A stretch of DNA of 64,000 nt from Erythrophleum ivorense (lineage: Eukaryota; Streptophyta; Magnoliopsida; Fabales; Fabaceae). Every line of letters starts with the position of its first letter. The first letter of the stretch is position 1. The translations under genes and the position numbers were made by a program. Below, piece by piece: positions 10,917 through 23,781 of this stretch. The notes beneath the pieces are model-generated. The model was not told the origin of the DNA and made no database searches. It saw nothing but the letters and a program-made list of their open reading frames with translations. The stretch lies in NCBI GenBank assembly GCA_026724425.1, contig JAIUCV010000003.1, positions 45,285,283 through 45,349,282 of the forward strand, read 5' to 3'.

Positions 10917-13900
10917 ATGATTATCAGGTTTTTTATGGGATTCAGTAGAAATGCTAGCTTGTTATTTACTTTTCTTATATATTTGTTCTCTTTTACTGTC
11001 CTGGTCTGTGCCTTGGACACCATCACACCATCTCTGTTGATCAAAGAACCTGAAACACTAAGCTCAAATAACAATATGTTCACGCTGGGATTCTTTAGTC
11101 CTCAGAATTCCACGAATCGCTATGTGGGAATTTGGCCTATGTCTGAATCCTTTGTCGTTTGGGTAGCTAACCGAAACGATCCACTAACAGATTCTTCAGG
11201 GATTCTCACAATATCAGAGAATGGCAATCTCGTTGTTTTGAATGGGCAAAAACGGGTTGTTTGGTCAACAAATATTTCAAATATAGCAATCAATTCCACT
11301 GCCCAACTTTTAGATTCCGGAAACCTAGTCCTTATAGATAGTACTACTGGAAAAATGGTGTGGCAGAGTTTCCAGCATCCTTGTAATACGTTATTACAAG
11401 ACATGAAACTCAGTACTAATCCAAAAACAGGTGAGAAAATGCAACTTGTATCATGGAAAAGTACATCTGATCCATCCTATGGAAGATTTTCTGGCAGTCT
11501 TGAACCTCGTGATGTCACTGAAGTGTTCATCTGGGAAGAAAATCGCCCTTACTGGCGGAGTGGTCCCTGGAATGGCGCAGACTTTCTTGGGATACCTTGG
11601 ATGGCATCTATGTTTCATAATGGATTTCAGATGGAAGAAGGGGAAGGGAATTCTGACCTATACTTTGATTTCGCAGACAAGTCAATATTGAGAACTTATA
11701 CGGTAAATTCTCAAGGAAAATTAGAAGAACGACGATGGAATTTTAAGACAAAGAAATGGGAACTCGAGTGGATAATTAATGGAGATTCCGAGTGTGATGT
11801 TTATGGCCTATGTGGCCCATTTGGGATCTGCAATTCGCAGAGCTCACCAATCTGCAGCTGCTTGAGAGGGTTTGAACCAAAGAACAAAGAAGAATGGGAA
11901 AGGCAAAACTGGAACAGTGGGTGTGTGAGAAGGGAAGCGCTTCAGTGTAAGAGGGTCAATAATGGTTCTCAAGCTAGCAAAGCAGATGAGTTTCTAAAGC
12001 TGGAGAGGGCAAAAGTGCCTGATCATGCAGAGTTGTTACCTTTTGACTTTGTGACTAATACTGTAGATTGCCGAACTCCTTGCCTGAAGAACTGCTCATG
12101 TATAGCTTATGCCTACGATGCAGGCCTTGGCTGTATGTTTTGGAATGCAGACTTACTTGACATACAAAGCTTTTCTGATGGAGGGGTTGATCTTTACATA
12201 CGCTTAGCCTACTCAGAACTGGGTATCTTTTTTAATCAGAAAAAGTTCTTTGAAACACCTATATATTAAAGACACACCTCTTTTGTGTCTAATATGTATT
12301 TTACTCAAATAGGATTTGATACGACACTTCAAATTTCATTAAACATTACATATTTTGTGGTTGTTTCTTTATCATACCCTGTCCTATATCTATATCAAAT
12401 AGGATTATAACACGTGGGGATACTTTTCTTTTAAGGAGTCAACTAATGTAGTGCTGAATTGCAAAAAGGGTCCACATGTTAATATATTTATGGGTGAATA
12501 TGGTAACTAGTACCTAAGAAACTTATCTTTTTTAACCACCTTTTATGATCATATGTGTAGTATAGTGTTGAACTTATTGTCAGAAAATGAAGACTATCTG
12601 AATTTTCTGCTTCTTTTCTTGAATACAGATGAAGGCAAAAACGTGACAACAACTATTATAATTACAGTTCTAATAGGAACAATTCTCATTGTTGTCTCTG
12701 GATATTTCTTATTGAAAAGAATGTCAAAGAAAAAAGGTAATATGCCACACTTTATTGTACGAGTTCATTAAGGGGTCAATGATTTTGTTTCTTATTGTTA
12801 AGCTCTTGATTTAAATATAAGAGCATACAAAGGGAAAATAAACACGTTAGTAGAAATTCTATCACAAAATTTGATAACCATTTTTTAGGGTAGAAATTCT
12901 TGTTAACTTTTAACATCCATTTTATAACTAATAAGATGAATAAATATTTGTTTGATAATTGAAGTTAAATCTCTCTCTCTCTCTCTGCATAGAAAGAATT
13001 TTCTTTTATAAGTTAGATAGAATTCACAGAGGCTTTGTAATCTTACACAATCACTCAAACATTTGGGTTTTAGTATTCTTTATACAAATTATATGAGAAT
13101 TTCAGACAATAAATTCATAGCTCTAGTAATCTGGTATTAGAATAGCATTATATGTTTTTTCAATGAGAAAAAAAAAAGATGTACATGTTTAACACAGGGA
13201 AAATGCATATGCAAACTCACAAGGAAAGTAGGATTAAAAACCTGAAGCATGTCAGAATCCAAGAGATATCATTGTTCGATTTTAGAAAGCTCACAATTGC
13301 AACAAACAACTTTGACGTAGCAAATAAACTTGGGCAGGGTGGTTTTGGTCCAGTGTACAAGGTATTCTTCATTTTTTAAAGTTCATCATTTTCCAAATCA
13401 TAAGAAATTACTCATTTTTATCATTTTATTTCAGGGAAAGTTGGATGATGGACAAGAAATAGCAGTAAAAAGACTATCAAGAGCATCTGGACAAGGAATT
13501 GAAGAATTTATCAATGAAGTGGAGTTGATTTCTAAGCTTCAACACCGAAACCTTGTTAGACTTATTGGTTGCTGCATTGAACGAGAGGAAGAGATCTTGG
13601 TTTATGAATACATGCCAAACAAAAGTTTGGATGCATATATCTTTGGTTAGTTCACATCTTCTTCTATGCATATGGTAGTTTACTAAATTGGATGTTTCTA
13701 TACTTAGCAAAAGAGGGAGAGAAGAAAAAACAATTATATTAATGAGTATCTTAAAAAAAAATAAAAAGTAGTTTGGTAGTTCAACTTTTATTTTTCCTAT
13801 TGTTACCACTTTGTTGACAATAGTAGTTAGAAATTTCCCATGTTTCTGAGTTCATGTGTGGTTTTGTATTCCTTGATATGCTAGTTCAATGAAGTGTATG

Positions 13901-14989
13901 GACATTTAATGTGATAGTCTATGTATCTAAAATTATAAAGTAGTTTATTTATTGATTACTATTTAAGGTAAGCGTAACTAGACCTCAAGAGGTCACCTAG
14001 CATACTAAATATTAACACCATGTATTTACATATGGTAAGAAGTAAGTATAGAGTTTTCTTCTAAACATTGACCTTCCTTAACCACATTATCTTTAAATAT
14101 CTTTTGTAGATCAACTGAATCAGAAATTCTTGGACTGGAGAAAGCGCTTCAACATAATTGAAGGAATAGCTAGAGGATTGGTTTATCTTCATAGAGATTC
14201 GAGATTAAGAATTATACATAGAGACTTGAAAGCAAGTAATATATTATTAGATGAAGGGATGAATCCAAAGATATCAGATTTTGGGATAGCTAAAATTTTT
14301 GGAGGTAGTGAAGATCAAGCAAATACAAAAAAAATTGTTGGAACATTGTAAGTGTGCCTTTTACTTTATCCAAGATAATAATATTAGTAGCATATTGAAA
14401 GCTCAAAGATGTAATGTTTAAATGCAGTGGCTACATTTCTCCTGAATATGCAACAGAAGGACATTATTCAGAAAAATCTGATGTCTTTAGCTTTGGTGTC
14501 TTGCTACTAGAGATTATTAGTGGAAGAAAAAACACCAGCTTTTATGAAGATGCAGAATCCTTCACACTTTTAGGATTTGTAAGCTTTCTTGCCTATAAAA
14601 GCTATATAATGCATTTGTCGATATGAATTTAATAGTAAATTTTAATTGCTAGTATTTTTCTTTGTTAATGTTTCTAGGCATGGAAATTATGGATCGATGC
14701 CAATGTTGTACCTCTAATAGATCCACAAATATATGATCCAAGCTTCCACAAGGATATATTAAGATGCATACATATAGGTCTTTTATGTGTACAAGAACTT
14801 GCAAAAGATAGGCCTATTATGGCCTTTGTAATGTCAATGCTTCAAAGTGAAATTATGGATATTCCTCTTCCAAGCCAACCTGCATTCATCCTCAGGCAGA
14901 CCATATCTTGTACTACAAAGAAAACTCCAAGTAATGATGAATTATGTTCCATCAATAATGTAACTGTCTCAAATTTTCATGGAAGATAG
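10917..14989 (+). CDS. G-type lectin S-receptor-like serine/threonine kinase
   Basis: A plasma-membrane receptor kinase of the S-domain class, in the clade of Arabidopsis At1g11330. Seven exons: 10917-12222, 12629-12736, 13198-13361, 13435-13645, 14110-14347, 14428-14578, 14678-14989. All introns are GT-AG and the total of 2490 nt gives 829 codons without a break. Order: signal peptide (1-32), B-lectin with WVANRNDPL (about 82-90), S-locus glycoprotein region with WRSGPWNG (213-220), EGF-like cysteines (293-319), PAN (about 357-430), membrane helix (about 443-464), kinase with GQGGFG (517-522), Lys538, Glu554, HRDLKASN (633-640) and DFG (653-655). All catalytic residues are present, so the kinase should be active. 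The ATG at 10917 was chosen because it starts a clean signal peptide; upstream in-frame codons have no ATG, and 10935 is an alternative. Ligand unknown. Confidence 0.93.
12970..12988. repeat. (CT)n microsatellite in intron 2
   Basis: An uninterrupted CT dinucleotide run within the intron between the membrane exon and the first kinase exon. The corresponding place in the pseudogene (about 47910) keeps only a shorter, interrupted CT tract, so the length is variable. Confidence 0.8.
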
Positions 14990-15545
14990 AAAAGGGATTT
15001 GTAATGTTTCTTTTTGATTTGAATAAGCCAAAATATATTGTCCTTTGAAATATACTTTCAAGTTCTTCACCATGTAGTTCTAAGCATTATTTCTATAAAA
15101 AATTTCTATCTTGTTAGTCCTAAACCTTTGATATGTTTCTTGCATTTAATGTATATTTATGGTTATGTTCCCTCCTTTGAATGCTAGTTTAAACTGTAAA
15201 TCTAGGATATGCTTTTTGTGTTCTTTCCATTCACTATCTTTATTCTTATACTATTAGATCCTTTCCAAATTTGGTAAAGTGCTAATAAACAAATGCTTTT
15301 TATTTTTTCTACTGCCAGTGTTATAGCATAAAAATGTGCCCCAACAACTAAAGTGTGTAGGATTAGGCATGTAACATAGCATAACCAATTCATATATTAA
15401 CTTGGGTGATTATTGCTTTCAGGTGAATTGTTGCAAAAGGGTTTATTATCATTAAGTTTGCAAGTTCTGTCCCCTATTCCTCTTGACAAGAGGTTCAAAC
15501 ATACTAGAAAAAAGAAAAGAAAAGAAAAGAAAGAAATCACATGTT
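14990..15545 (+). repeat. 3' flank of the receptor kinase, duplicated unit A
   Basis: Contains the 3' UTR and downstream sequence. It is alignable with about 40560-41880 (unit B) and 48200-48500 (unit C). A landmark shared by all three is AGTGTGTAGGATTGG-like sequence followed by CATAACCAATTCA and GCAAAAGGGTTTAT. Homology stops near 15545. No further coding sequence is seen. Confidence 0.7.
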
Positions 15546-16957
15546 GATGAGAAGTTATGGAATGAGAATACTCATTGCAACCCTTCCACAATTTTCACTC
15601 CATATTCATATTACAAGCACAAATTTTCAAATATTAGACAAAATATGAGATACAATTCAAGTAATGTGATCAAAGAAAAATATTTTATATTCTCTATATA
15701 TAGCAAAATTATGAAAGGACTTTGGATTTCTAAGAGTAGTATGTTTCATCATCACATATCCATCATGCCAAACAAGCATATAAAAGTAAGAAGACAAAAG
15801 GAGGCCAAAGTCTTCATTAGGAGAATATTAGAATTGGAAGTAAGAAGTATACCTAGTTATGAAAATGTTTTGATATTACAACCAAAACTTACTTTACAAA
15901 CTAGCTTTCAAAAAATAATGTATGAAACATTATCAAGGGATTCTTCTTTTAAGTTTGAGACTTTATTCATTATATTGTGAGAAACTAATGATCTAAAATT
16001 GACATTTGTTATGTCTTCACTATCTAGGACCATAACATGTTTCAAGGATCAAGCTATTGGCTGACTAAAATGGTACGGGGTGGGCTAAACACTTTACATA
16101 ACTTATATTCTATGAGCAGTAAAGCATTGAGAGGGCCTTCTCTAGTGCAAGAGGATCACGAAGAATGAACCTCTGATGTGCTAGTTCTAGTGCCCTTAAT
16201 AAAGTCTTAATACTATTAGAAGAAATGAATGAGAATGAAAATGTTTGAGAATTTCAACACCTCTCTTTTATTCTAAATGTTATTTTGTTATCTTTTCATT
16301 TTCCAGTGTCAAATTATAACTACCTAAATAAAAAGACTAAAGAAGATATGAATAACTTTCCAAAAGGACTTGTCTTTAACATGTGTACATATGTGTTCTT
16401 CATTGGTTTATTCTACCCAACTTTGTTGCATTAAGTGAGCCTACTTAAAGACAAAGGGAAAGCACTTCAAAACCATATACCTAATAAAACTTGTCAAGCA
16501 TAAGAGGAACAAAAGGATTGCCTTTAGTCCACCTCTTGAAAAGCAATTAGAGGTAACAACATGGTTCCTCACATAAAAAAAAGCTACACAAAAAAAAAAC
16601 ACACACACACACACACACAGAGGATAGATTTTCTTCCAAAAGGGTGTAGTAACTCTTTCAATAAAATACAAGGTGGTTGGTTTAGATGCTGAACTCTTTG
16701 CTTCCTACTAGTTCTCATTTGCAATCAAGGCAATAATGGAACTTAGGTTCCTTAATATGTTTTGTGATGCATGTTCAACTTCATATGCCATAATCTACAA
16801 ATTTGTCAAAGTGACTTAAAATGATGACTTGGCTATAAAAGTTAGATTAAAGTTTTGCATTCTCATGATATGCAATTCTCTGTTGTATTATGTATATAAC
16901 ATGAGCATTTGCATTGACATTAACCATGATGGCATCATAGAAAGCCATGATTGTTTG
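15546..16957. repeat. Dispersed repeat copy 2 and non-coding flank
   Basis: The part at about 15797-16440 matches 5052-5623 and carries the uninterrupted AAAAGGAGGCCAAAGTCTTC into which LTR1 copy a inserted in the other copy. A reading frame at about 15483-15980 has no recognisable domain. A CA-dinucleotide run lies at 16601-16619. The rest, to the CACTA border at 16957, shows nothing identifiable. Confidence 0.5.
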
Positions 16958-16972
16958 CACTATGCCAGAAAA

Positions 16973-17294
16973 TGACTTTGTTGGTAGTTATTTTTCCTAT
17001 TTATTAATGATTTTCAATCGCCAACCATTCAAACGCCAACAAAAGGGTTAACCATTTGTTAGTGGTTTTAAACCACCAACAAAAAGCAACTTTTGTTGGC
17101 AGTTGTAAAATAACTGCCAACAATAGTTCTAACTTTTGTTGGCAGTTATTGTTAAACTGCCAATAAATATATAGTCACTTTTTGTTAGTGTTTTTTATAT
17201 AGCAACCAACAAATGTCCCATTTTTGTTAGCGGTTATTAAGAAACCACCAGTAAAAATTCATTGTTTGTTGGCAGTTTAACAATAATCGCCAAC
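16973..17294. repeat. CACTA left subterminal repeat array
   Basis: Repeats built around TTTTGTTGGCAGTT and its complement AACTGCCAACAA, in both orientations, at about 16978, 17092, 17118, 17136 and 17270. More diverged versions read GTTAGTGGTT and GTTAGCGGTT. Such arrays bind the accessory transposase protein in En/Spm-type elements. The array resumes after the LTR1 insertion at about 31028-31085. Confidence 0.75.
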
Positions 17295-18841
17295 TGTAAT
17301 ATCTAGTCCCTCAAACATGTAAGAAACATAACATACGATTTCTCTATCGATATACGAAATTCATTAGATACAAAAAGGAGTTCCCCAAATAGAGTAAATT
17401 GGGATCCAATAAAATTAGAATAATATTCTAGACCACAAATAATGATGAGTCAAGGCTAGAGGTGCCCTAAAATTGGTGCCAAAATAGATGAAACAAAAAA
17501 GATTAGAAAAAAGTCCCCGAGAGTCTCCAAGGTTAAGCATGAAGGAGCCAGTGACTAAAATGCAAAGAAAAGTTATATGCTGGGCAAAATGTATAGATTG
17601 CCCGAAAGTTCAAAGAACCCTAGTTTCACCCTCTATTCGTGGCTTTAAGCATGAATATCAAAAAATCATGTAGGAATCTCAGAAATCCGTGCCCACGGTT
17701 AAACTCCATTTGATGAGGTAGTCTAATGACGCCACATTGCTCGAATGAGCGGACATGATCCAATTAGCCCAATCAGTAGCAATGAGCAAAATAGAAAAAG
17801 GAAATTATAACAACCATGGAAATAGAAATAACAAAAGGGTTAAAAAACCTTGAAGGAGTTTCAGGGACTAAATTGCAATAAATGAAAATTTTAGAACATA
17901 ATCATAATACATAACGGTAAAAATTACACCTAAAGGCCTGGATAGCCGATTGACAGTGAAATTCATGAGGATCAAGGTTGAGGGCCTTTGATCCATGTTT
18001 GAGACTCAATATGGCCAAAAAGTAGAGGAAATAATATTTATAAATTTTAGAAAGTCTAAAAGTATGTATTGTACCGTAAAACTTTAATAGGGCTCGAACA
18101 CTGTTTTTTAGACTGCTATAAGGCCTTATAACTGATTCTAAAGGCCCAATAAGAGGAAAGAAGATATAATTAGGGCTTTAGAGAAGATGAAACCTAAATA
18201 TAAATATAAAATAAAAAGGAAAGAAAGAAATGATTTTAGTTAGTTTAAAGAATTAACCATGGTTAGGTTAAAAATTAATCATGGTTAAGTTAGAAATTGA
18301 TCATGGTTGAGTTAAAAAAATTAACCATGGTTACTAACTATCAAATCACCATAACTTAAGGGCTAAGAATAAGCATCCAAGTATATGGCCAAGGAATTTT
18401 GGGAAGAAGATATTTAGTCATGAAATTAGAAAATTAAAAGAAAAAAGGAATGGAAGGTTAAGATTTGATATTGAAAAAGTTAATATAAGGGTCTAAATTT
18501 GATATAACCATTTAACTTCATTTAAGTTCATCTCCTTCACCTCTATTCCACCATTTTCACACCACACATAAGGGAGAGGGAGAGAAAAACATAAAGAGAG
18601 AGAGAGAGAGAGGAAAAGTGGAAGAAGAAGTGAAATTAAGCAAAACTACCACCATTCTTCACCAAATTTCTTCATCTTCTTCATCCTCCAATCATTTTCT
18701 CCAAAGGGAAGCTGCATCTTCATCCTTTCCTCGAGGTGGTGATGCGAAATCAAGGGGGTGGCCCAATCTTCACAATGTAGGTTGATGGATAGATGAAGGT
18801 TCGAGACCTGATGGAAGCAAATAGCCAACCAACGTTATAAG

Positions 18842-21800
18842 TGTAACGACCCTAACTTCCAATTATAGTAATTAAGGTTAAGTACATGATTAATAATCAT
18901 ATATCAAGGTTTGAAGTCATTAAAATTAATTACATCGGGAACAAGTGAGGGAATTTTAAAACCTTAATGTTGCTAGGGTCATTAGCTAGACAACCACAAT
19001 TATTCGAACGCGTGAGCGAATTTAATTATTAATGAGGAGCCTTTGATACTCCCATCCATCATTTCCAACTCATAAAATTCTCCTACAAGTGTTTCTAAAT
19101 CATTCCTTAGCATTACCTTAAGACAAACTAAGGTTTCTAGGTGAATATGAGAAATAGAGCACTTTCGCCGCGGCTAAATTCACTTACGCCGCGGCCAATT
19201 ACTCTCGGTTCAACTCCTAACGTCTTCACAAATTTTTCACATTTCACCGCGGCCAAATACCCCTTTCGCCACGGCCAAATACCCTCTGGAACGCCCCCAA
19301 ATCTGCCTCTCAGGCTTAGCTGCGGCTAACATCACTATTCGCCGCGGCCAATTGCTCTCTGTTTTCTTCCCTGGCAGGTTCGCCACATTTGGCCGAGGCC
19401 AATTAAATGTTGGCCGCGGCCAATTCTTCTCTGTTACCATTTGGCCTAGGCCAATTAAATGTTGGCCGCGGCCAATTCCCTTCTGTTCCTACAACTCCCA
19501 AGATTTCATCTTATGCTCTCCAATTTCCCACCAATATCACTCTAGGGCCATTCTACCTTAATTTATGCAACTCTAGTGGTAATTATGTACCTTAATTACC
19601 CAACTAATCTATCATTACCCTTTTAGCATTTAAATGTGGATTTTCTTACTCATCCATGGGATTTTACATCAACAAATTATAAATCTCCCACAATGGTCAT
19701 TCAATCATATTTCATTGGGTATTTCTTGCATTAATAGTCAAGTGTATAAGGAACATATCATGGGATTACATTCTATGTTAACCAAATACAACTTCTACAC
19801 TTGGCAATTCATGATGCAATGCAATAATGGTACAAAACTTGTAAACTAGTTACATTACAATTTGACGAGGCTCTCAAACCTATGTGCTACCAAACCATTT
19901 ACCAAGCTCTCGTTAATTTTCTCCTTGTCACTAAGAGGTCCGGTCCCTGAAAATGTTAGCCCACAACGGGGTGAGATATACAATCTCAGTAACAAAAGGG
20001 CAGTTTCCATATACATGTACAAGTTAATCAATCCAATGCAAGTTCATGTCATCAGTACCAAAATCATCAATTCAATTGGCAAATGAACTAGTTGAACTAC
20101 CAATAACTATTGTCCCATACCAGCAGTAATACATAACATGTTAATGGCCAATAACATCGGGAATGGTCCGTCCACGGCACCAACTCCCCAATGAGCACAA
20201 CCAGGGCTCAGTGCATCGGGGTCTGATCACAACCCAGTGCCCGATCAAAGCACAAGCACGGGTGGCAGCCGCACCACAGCTCCACCATGGACTCACAAGG
20301 TCCAATCACAATAACAATTCAAGTAGTCAACCAATCATTTAGCATTTCAAAACCATATATGTGCAAACAATATCAGATCAACATGAACATATACATGGAA
20401 GTGAAGAATAACCCCAGTTACCTCAATGAAGCCAATTACTCATCCTCTAGCTACCATCAAATCCAAATGCACATCAAGCCTAACATAAGCATAATCATCA
20501 TTATTTAACTACCATTAGTAAAGAATTTCCCTATCCACAGATCAATCTTAACAAGAGTACATTAAGAACTTCTTACCCAAGCTTCCTAAGGGTCAATTGC
20601 ACCAATTCAAGGTCAAGTCATCAAAGCTCACAATAGTTCACCCCACATATTTCCATTTTCGCACATACATAAGCCATGTACCAAAAGTCAGTCCAAATGA
20701 TGGGAATTCAGTATATATGCCATATAAGAGAAGAGGGATCACTTACCCATATACCTAAGGGGTCAAATGGACTAAGGTGAGCCTCAACTACCAAGAACAC
20801 ACCATGGGAAATTCCAAAATTCGGATTTCAATCACCAAGCCCAGAAAATTCAGTTTTTCACCTCCATCTCCTTGTAATTTCGCACAATAGCAGAACCCAT
20901 TATGAAAATCAATCCTTGGGGGTATTTTCCAGCAAAATAATACACGAAATGAGAGGGAAATACTTACCCAATCACCCCTCTAGCTTTTAACTCCGAAAAT
21001 CTTCCAAAGCAACACCGAAACACCAAGGTTCAGATTTGGGAAGGAGATGAAAATGCTCAAAACTAGAAACTAATCGGACCAAAATGAAGAGGAGGATGAG
21101 AGGGTCAAGTTATATATAACTCACCTTGGCTAAATCATCCTCTAGAAGTGAGAAATGGTGGAGGAATGCAGAAAACCCTAGCCTCCTCTCTTCCTATGCG
21201 AAAATGGAGCTCTCCTTTGTCTAAGATTGAGTTGGTCTGCAGAATAGAGGGTAAGGGGCTGAGTAAGTTAGGGTTTTAGATGGGTTTGGGTCAACCCTAA
21301 AGCCCAAAATCCACTTAGGTTTAGATGTGTGCTTATTGGGCCTTTGTTTAGTGAGGTGGGCTGCATAACATTTTAAGTTTAAGTGAAGCCTGCTGACCCA
21401 ATGGTCCAACTCTTTGTGGGTTCAGATTTTCATTCTTGTTGGGCCCTATTTCATAACTTGGGCTATAGAAATTTGATGGGTTAGGCCAAGTTCCAAGAGT
21501 TAATCTAACTTGGGTCTGCATAATGTGTGTTGGGCTAACTATAAGGGCTCATGTAAATTGGGTCTTGGACCTCCATTCCACTAAATCAAATTGGGTTATT
21601 ATTAGGTGATCTCTCTTGGCCCAAATTTCATGATAAGGAGTTGGGCTTGCACCCAAAATCATTGGGCCTCCATAAATCCTTACCCATGACTTATTTAAAT
21701 CGATTTTGGGCCCAAATTAAGCTTTAACCCAAATGAAATCTTGAACCTATATTATCTCTCTATAAATTCTCGTTCATATTGCTTATCTAATTATTCTATA

Positions 21801-21862
21801 ATAATTATTCTTAATTAGTCCAAATACATTATTAACACCTTAATTAATTTTGGGGTGTTACA
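18842..21862 (+). mobile_element. Solo LTR, family LTR2 (copy b), nested in the gypsy 3' LTR
   Basis: A 3021-bp unit beginning TGTAACGACCC and ending GGGGTGTTACA, with a perfect 5-bp target duplication ATAAG (18837-18841 and 21863-21867). Joining the flanks restores the LTR sequence seen uninterrupted at 28493-29340. No coding domain. A GCCGCGGCCAATT motif cluster lies at 19166-19490. Internal sequence is colinear with 62053-64000 and, reversed, with 5624-8409. Confidence 0.85.
19166..19490 (+). repeat. GCCGCGGCCAATT motif cluster in LTR2 copy b
   Basis: At least six CCGCGG cores within about 325 bp, mostly in the context TTCGCCGCGGCCAATT or TTGGCCGCGGCCAATT, plus decayed forms such as GCCACGGCC and GGCCTAGGCC. 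A 28-bp stretch centred on GGCCAATTAAATGTTGG occurs twice, at about 19399 and 19449. It is strongly GC- and CpG-rich compared with its surroundings. Confidence 0.8.
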
Positions 21863-21867
21863 ATAAG

Positions 21868-22612
21868 AACGTTGACCTACTACTTAGACAATGCGCCTAA
21901 CCACAAACACAATAAACCAACCCACACAATGACGCACTTGGATCGAAGCACGAATTTGGGGCTTTTGCGAACTTGAATCACCAACCTAAAGATAGGTTGA
22001 CAAGACAAAGGTTTCACAAGAGCAAAGAAAAGATAAGATTCTCACAATTAGAGAAACACTTAGAATAATTCTATTACTTCCAATCTGATTCAAATGAAGG
22101 CAGAATACATACATTTATAGTGTAGCTCAAACCTATCTACTAGAGGAAAAGTAGGAAACTAACTACATAATCCTAATTGAAAGATCTAAAAATTAGGGAT
22201 ACAAAATCAAATCTTTTTAAAAACAGAAAAGGAAAGATAATATGCTTAATTAATTCTAATTTTCGTCCAAATACATAAAGCTTCTAGATGTCGGCATATT
22301 AAGCCCATAATACCATTATTTAGGCCCCAATAAGTCAACTATGTATGGCCCTTGGTCCAAACTCTCTAATTTACAACATTATAACCAAAATCAGCTCTAA
22401 TAACTCCATCTTTAGCCTAAATAACATTGAGGACGTTTTAATTAATACTTGAATCAGATTTAAAAATCTACTTAGTCCAAATCTCTTGAATAAGTCCACT
22501 TAATGCTTCTTTAAGTTGTTTAGCTTTCACCCTTGTAATAAGTCTAATTGGAAGATGCAAAGGATCATTTAAAGATTCTAAATTAGCATCTTCATGAACC
22601 TGGTTCATATCA
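21868..22612 (-). repeat. 3' LTR (inner part) of the CRM-like element
   Basis: The remaining 745 bp of the left LTR; the other 102 bp are 18740-18841. It matches 28594-29340 closely. In the minus frame it carries the C-terminal end of the polyprotein, with KAKQLKEALSGLIQEIW. Confidence 0.85.
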
Positions 22613-22625
22613 TCCTCCCCCTCTT
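22613..22625 (-). promoter_or_regulatory. Polypurine tract of the CRM-like element
   Basis: AAGAGGGGGAGGA on the minus strand, directly before the TGATATG start of the 3' LTR. It is the expected plus-strand primer. It is also in frame with pol, reading QEGED. Confidence 0.75.
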
Positions 22626-23709
22626 GAAAAGGAGTTGTCCTCGATGCTTCAAAATCTGCACCAAAACAAGGAGAAAGGTCAGAAACATTGAAAGTAGCAC
22701 TTACACCATACTCATCTGGTAAATCAATCTTATAAGTATTATCATTGATTTTCTCTAATACTCAGAAAGGTCCATCTCCTCGAGGCATAAGCTTGGACTT
22801 TCTTTTGTCAGGAAATCTCTCTTTTCTAAGGTGCAACCAAATTAAATCCCCTGGTGCAAATACTATCTTCTTTCGTCCCATGTTAGCATGATTTACATAT
22901 TGTTGAGTCATCTTCTCAATGTTTTGCTTAGCCCTTTCATAGATTTCCCTAACGAACTCAGCACGTGTCTTCCCATCCATACTGATTCTTTCCTGCAAAG
23001 GCAAAGGAGTTAAGTCAATGGGTGTAAGAGGATTAAAACCATATACAATCTCAAAGGGCAAATATTTAGTAGTAGAATGAATGGCCTTGTTGTAAACAAA
23101 TTCAACGTGCGGTAGAGACTCCTCCCAATTCTTTAAATTCTTCTTAACAATTGTTCATAACAAAGATGAAAGTGTCCTATTCACAACTTCAGTTTTCCCA
23201 TCAGTTTGTGGGTGGCAGGTAGTAGAAAATAGCAATTTAGTTCCTAGCTTACTCCACAAAGTCTTCCAAAAATAGCTTAGGAACTTAGCATCTTGATCTG
23301 AAACTATAGTTCTTGGCATCCCATGAAGCCGTACAACTTCTTGAAAGAACAAATTAGCAATGTTAAAAGCATCATCAACCTTATGACATGCAATGAAGTG
23401 TGCCATTTTAAAAAATCTATCTACTACAACAAAAATGGAGTCCTTCCCCCTTTTAGACCTAGGTAATCCCACAATAAAGTCCATGGAGATATCTTCCCAA
23501 GGTACACTAAAAATAGGAAGGGGAGTATACAATCCATGGGGATTTATTTTAGATTTAGCTTTATGACACACAATACACCTGCCTACAAACTTTTCAACAT
23601 CCTTACGCATCCTAGGCCAATAAAAATGTTCATTTAAGACTTCAAATGTTTTAGTAATGTCAAAATGTCCCATTAAACCACTTGAATGCACTTCCTTCAC
23701 CAATAACAT
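22626..23709 (-). pseudogene. Integrase of the CRM-like element, broken
   Basis: Contains the zinc-binding HHCC region (HSSGLMGHF ... CIVCHKAK), the catalytic core with Asp in [10 protein letters not shown], Asp in [10 protein letters not shown] and Glu in [12 protein letters not shown], and a GPF module near 22765 followed by a DEYGVSATFNVSDLSPCF-type end. Catalytic residues are present. In-frame stops occur after the core (about 23154) and directly after GPF (about 22760), so no full protein can be made. The wording of the core is typical of CRM-lineage elements. Confidence 0.85.
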
Positions 23710-23781
23710 ACATTTAGAACAATTAGGAATGTAAAGCTTATTAACACGAAATAAGAATCCATTGTGTAAGTAAAATTTGTC

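Noticed and set aside
11120..11404. Antisense open frame opposite exon 1 of the kinase
   Set aside because: It is a shadow of the lectin-domain coding strand.
15483..15980. A 165-codon open frame downstream of the kinase
   Set aside because: No domain is recognised, it starts in the 3' flank repeat, and the frame is not open in the paralogous stretch at 5052-5460.
16601..16619. CA repeat as a functional Z-DNA or regulatory site
   Set aside because: It is an ordinary microsatellite with nothing nearby to support a role.
16973..17294. CRISPR-like array
   Set aside because: The repeats occur in both orientations with irregular spacing and lie next to CACTA ends; they are subterminal transposon repeats in a plant genome.
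19237..19561. Overlapping open frames with repeated NWPRP or GRGQ-like words as a repeat protein
   Set aside because: They are translations of the GCCGCGGCCAATT DNA repeat on both strands and are not kept in other LTR2 copies.
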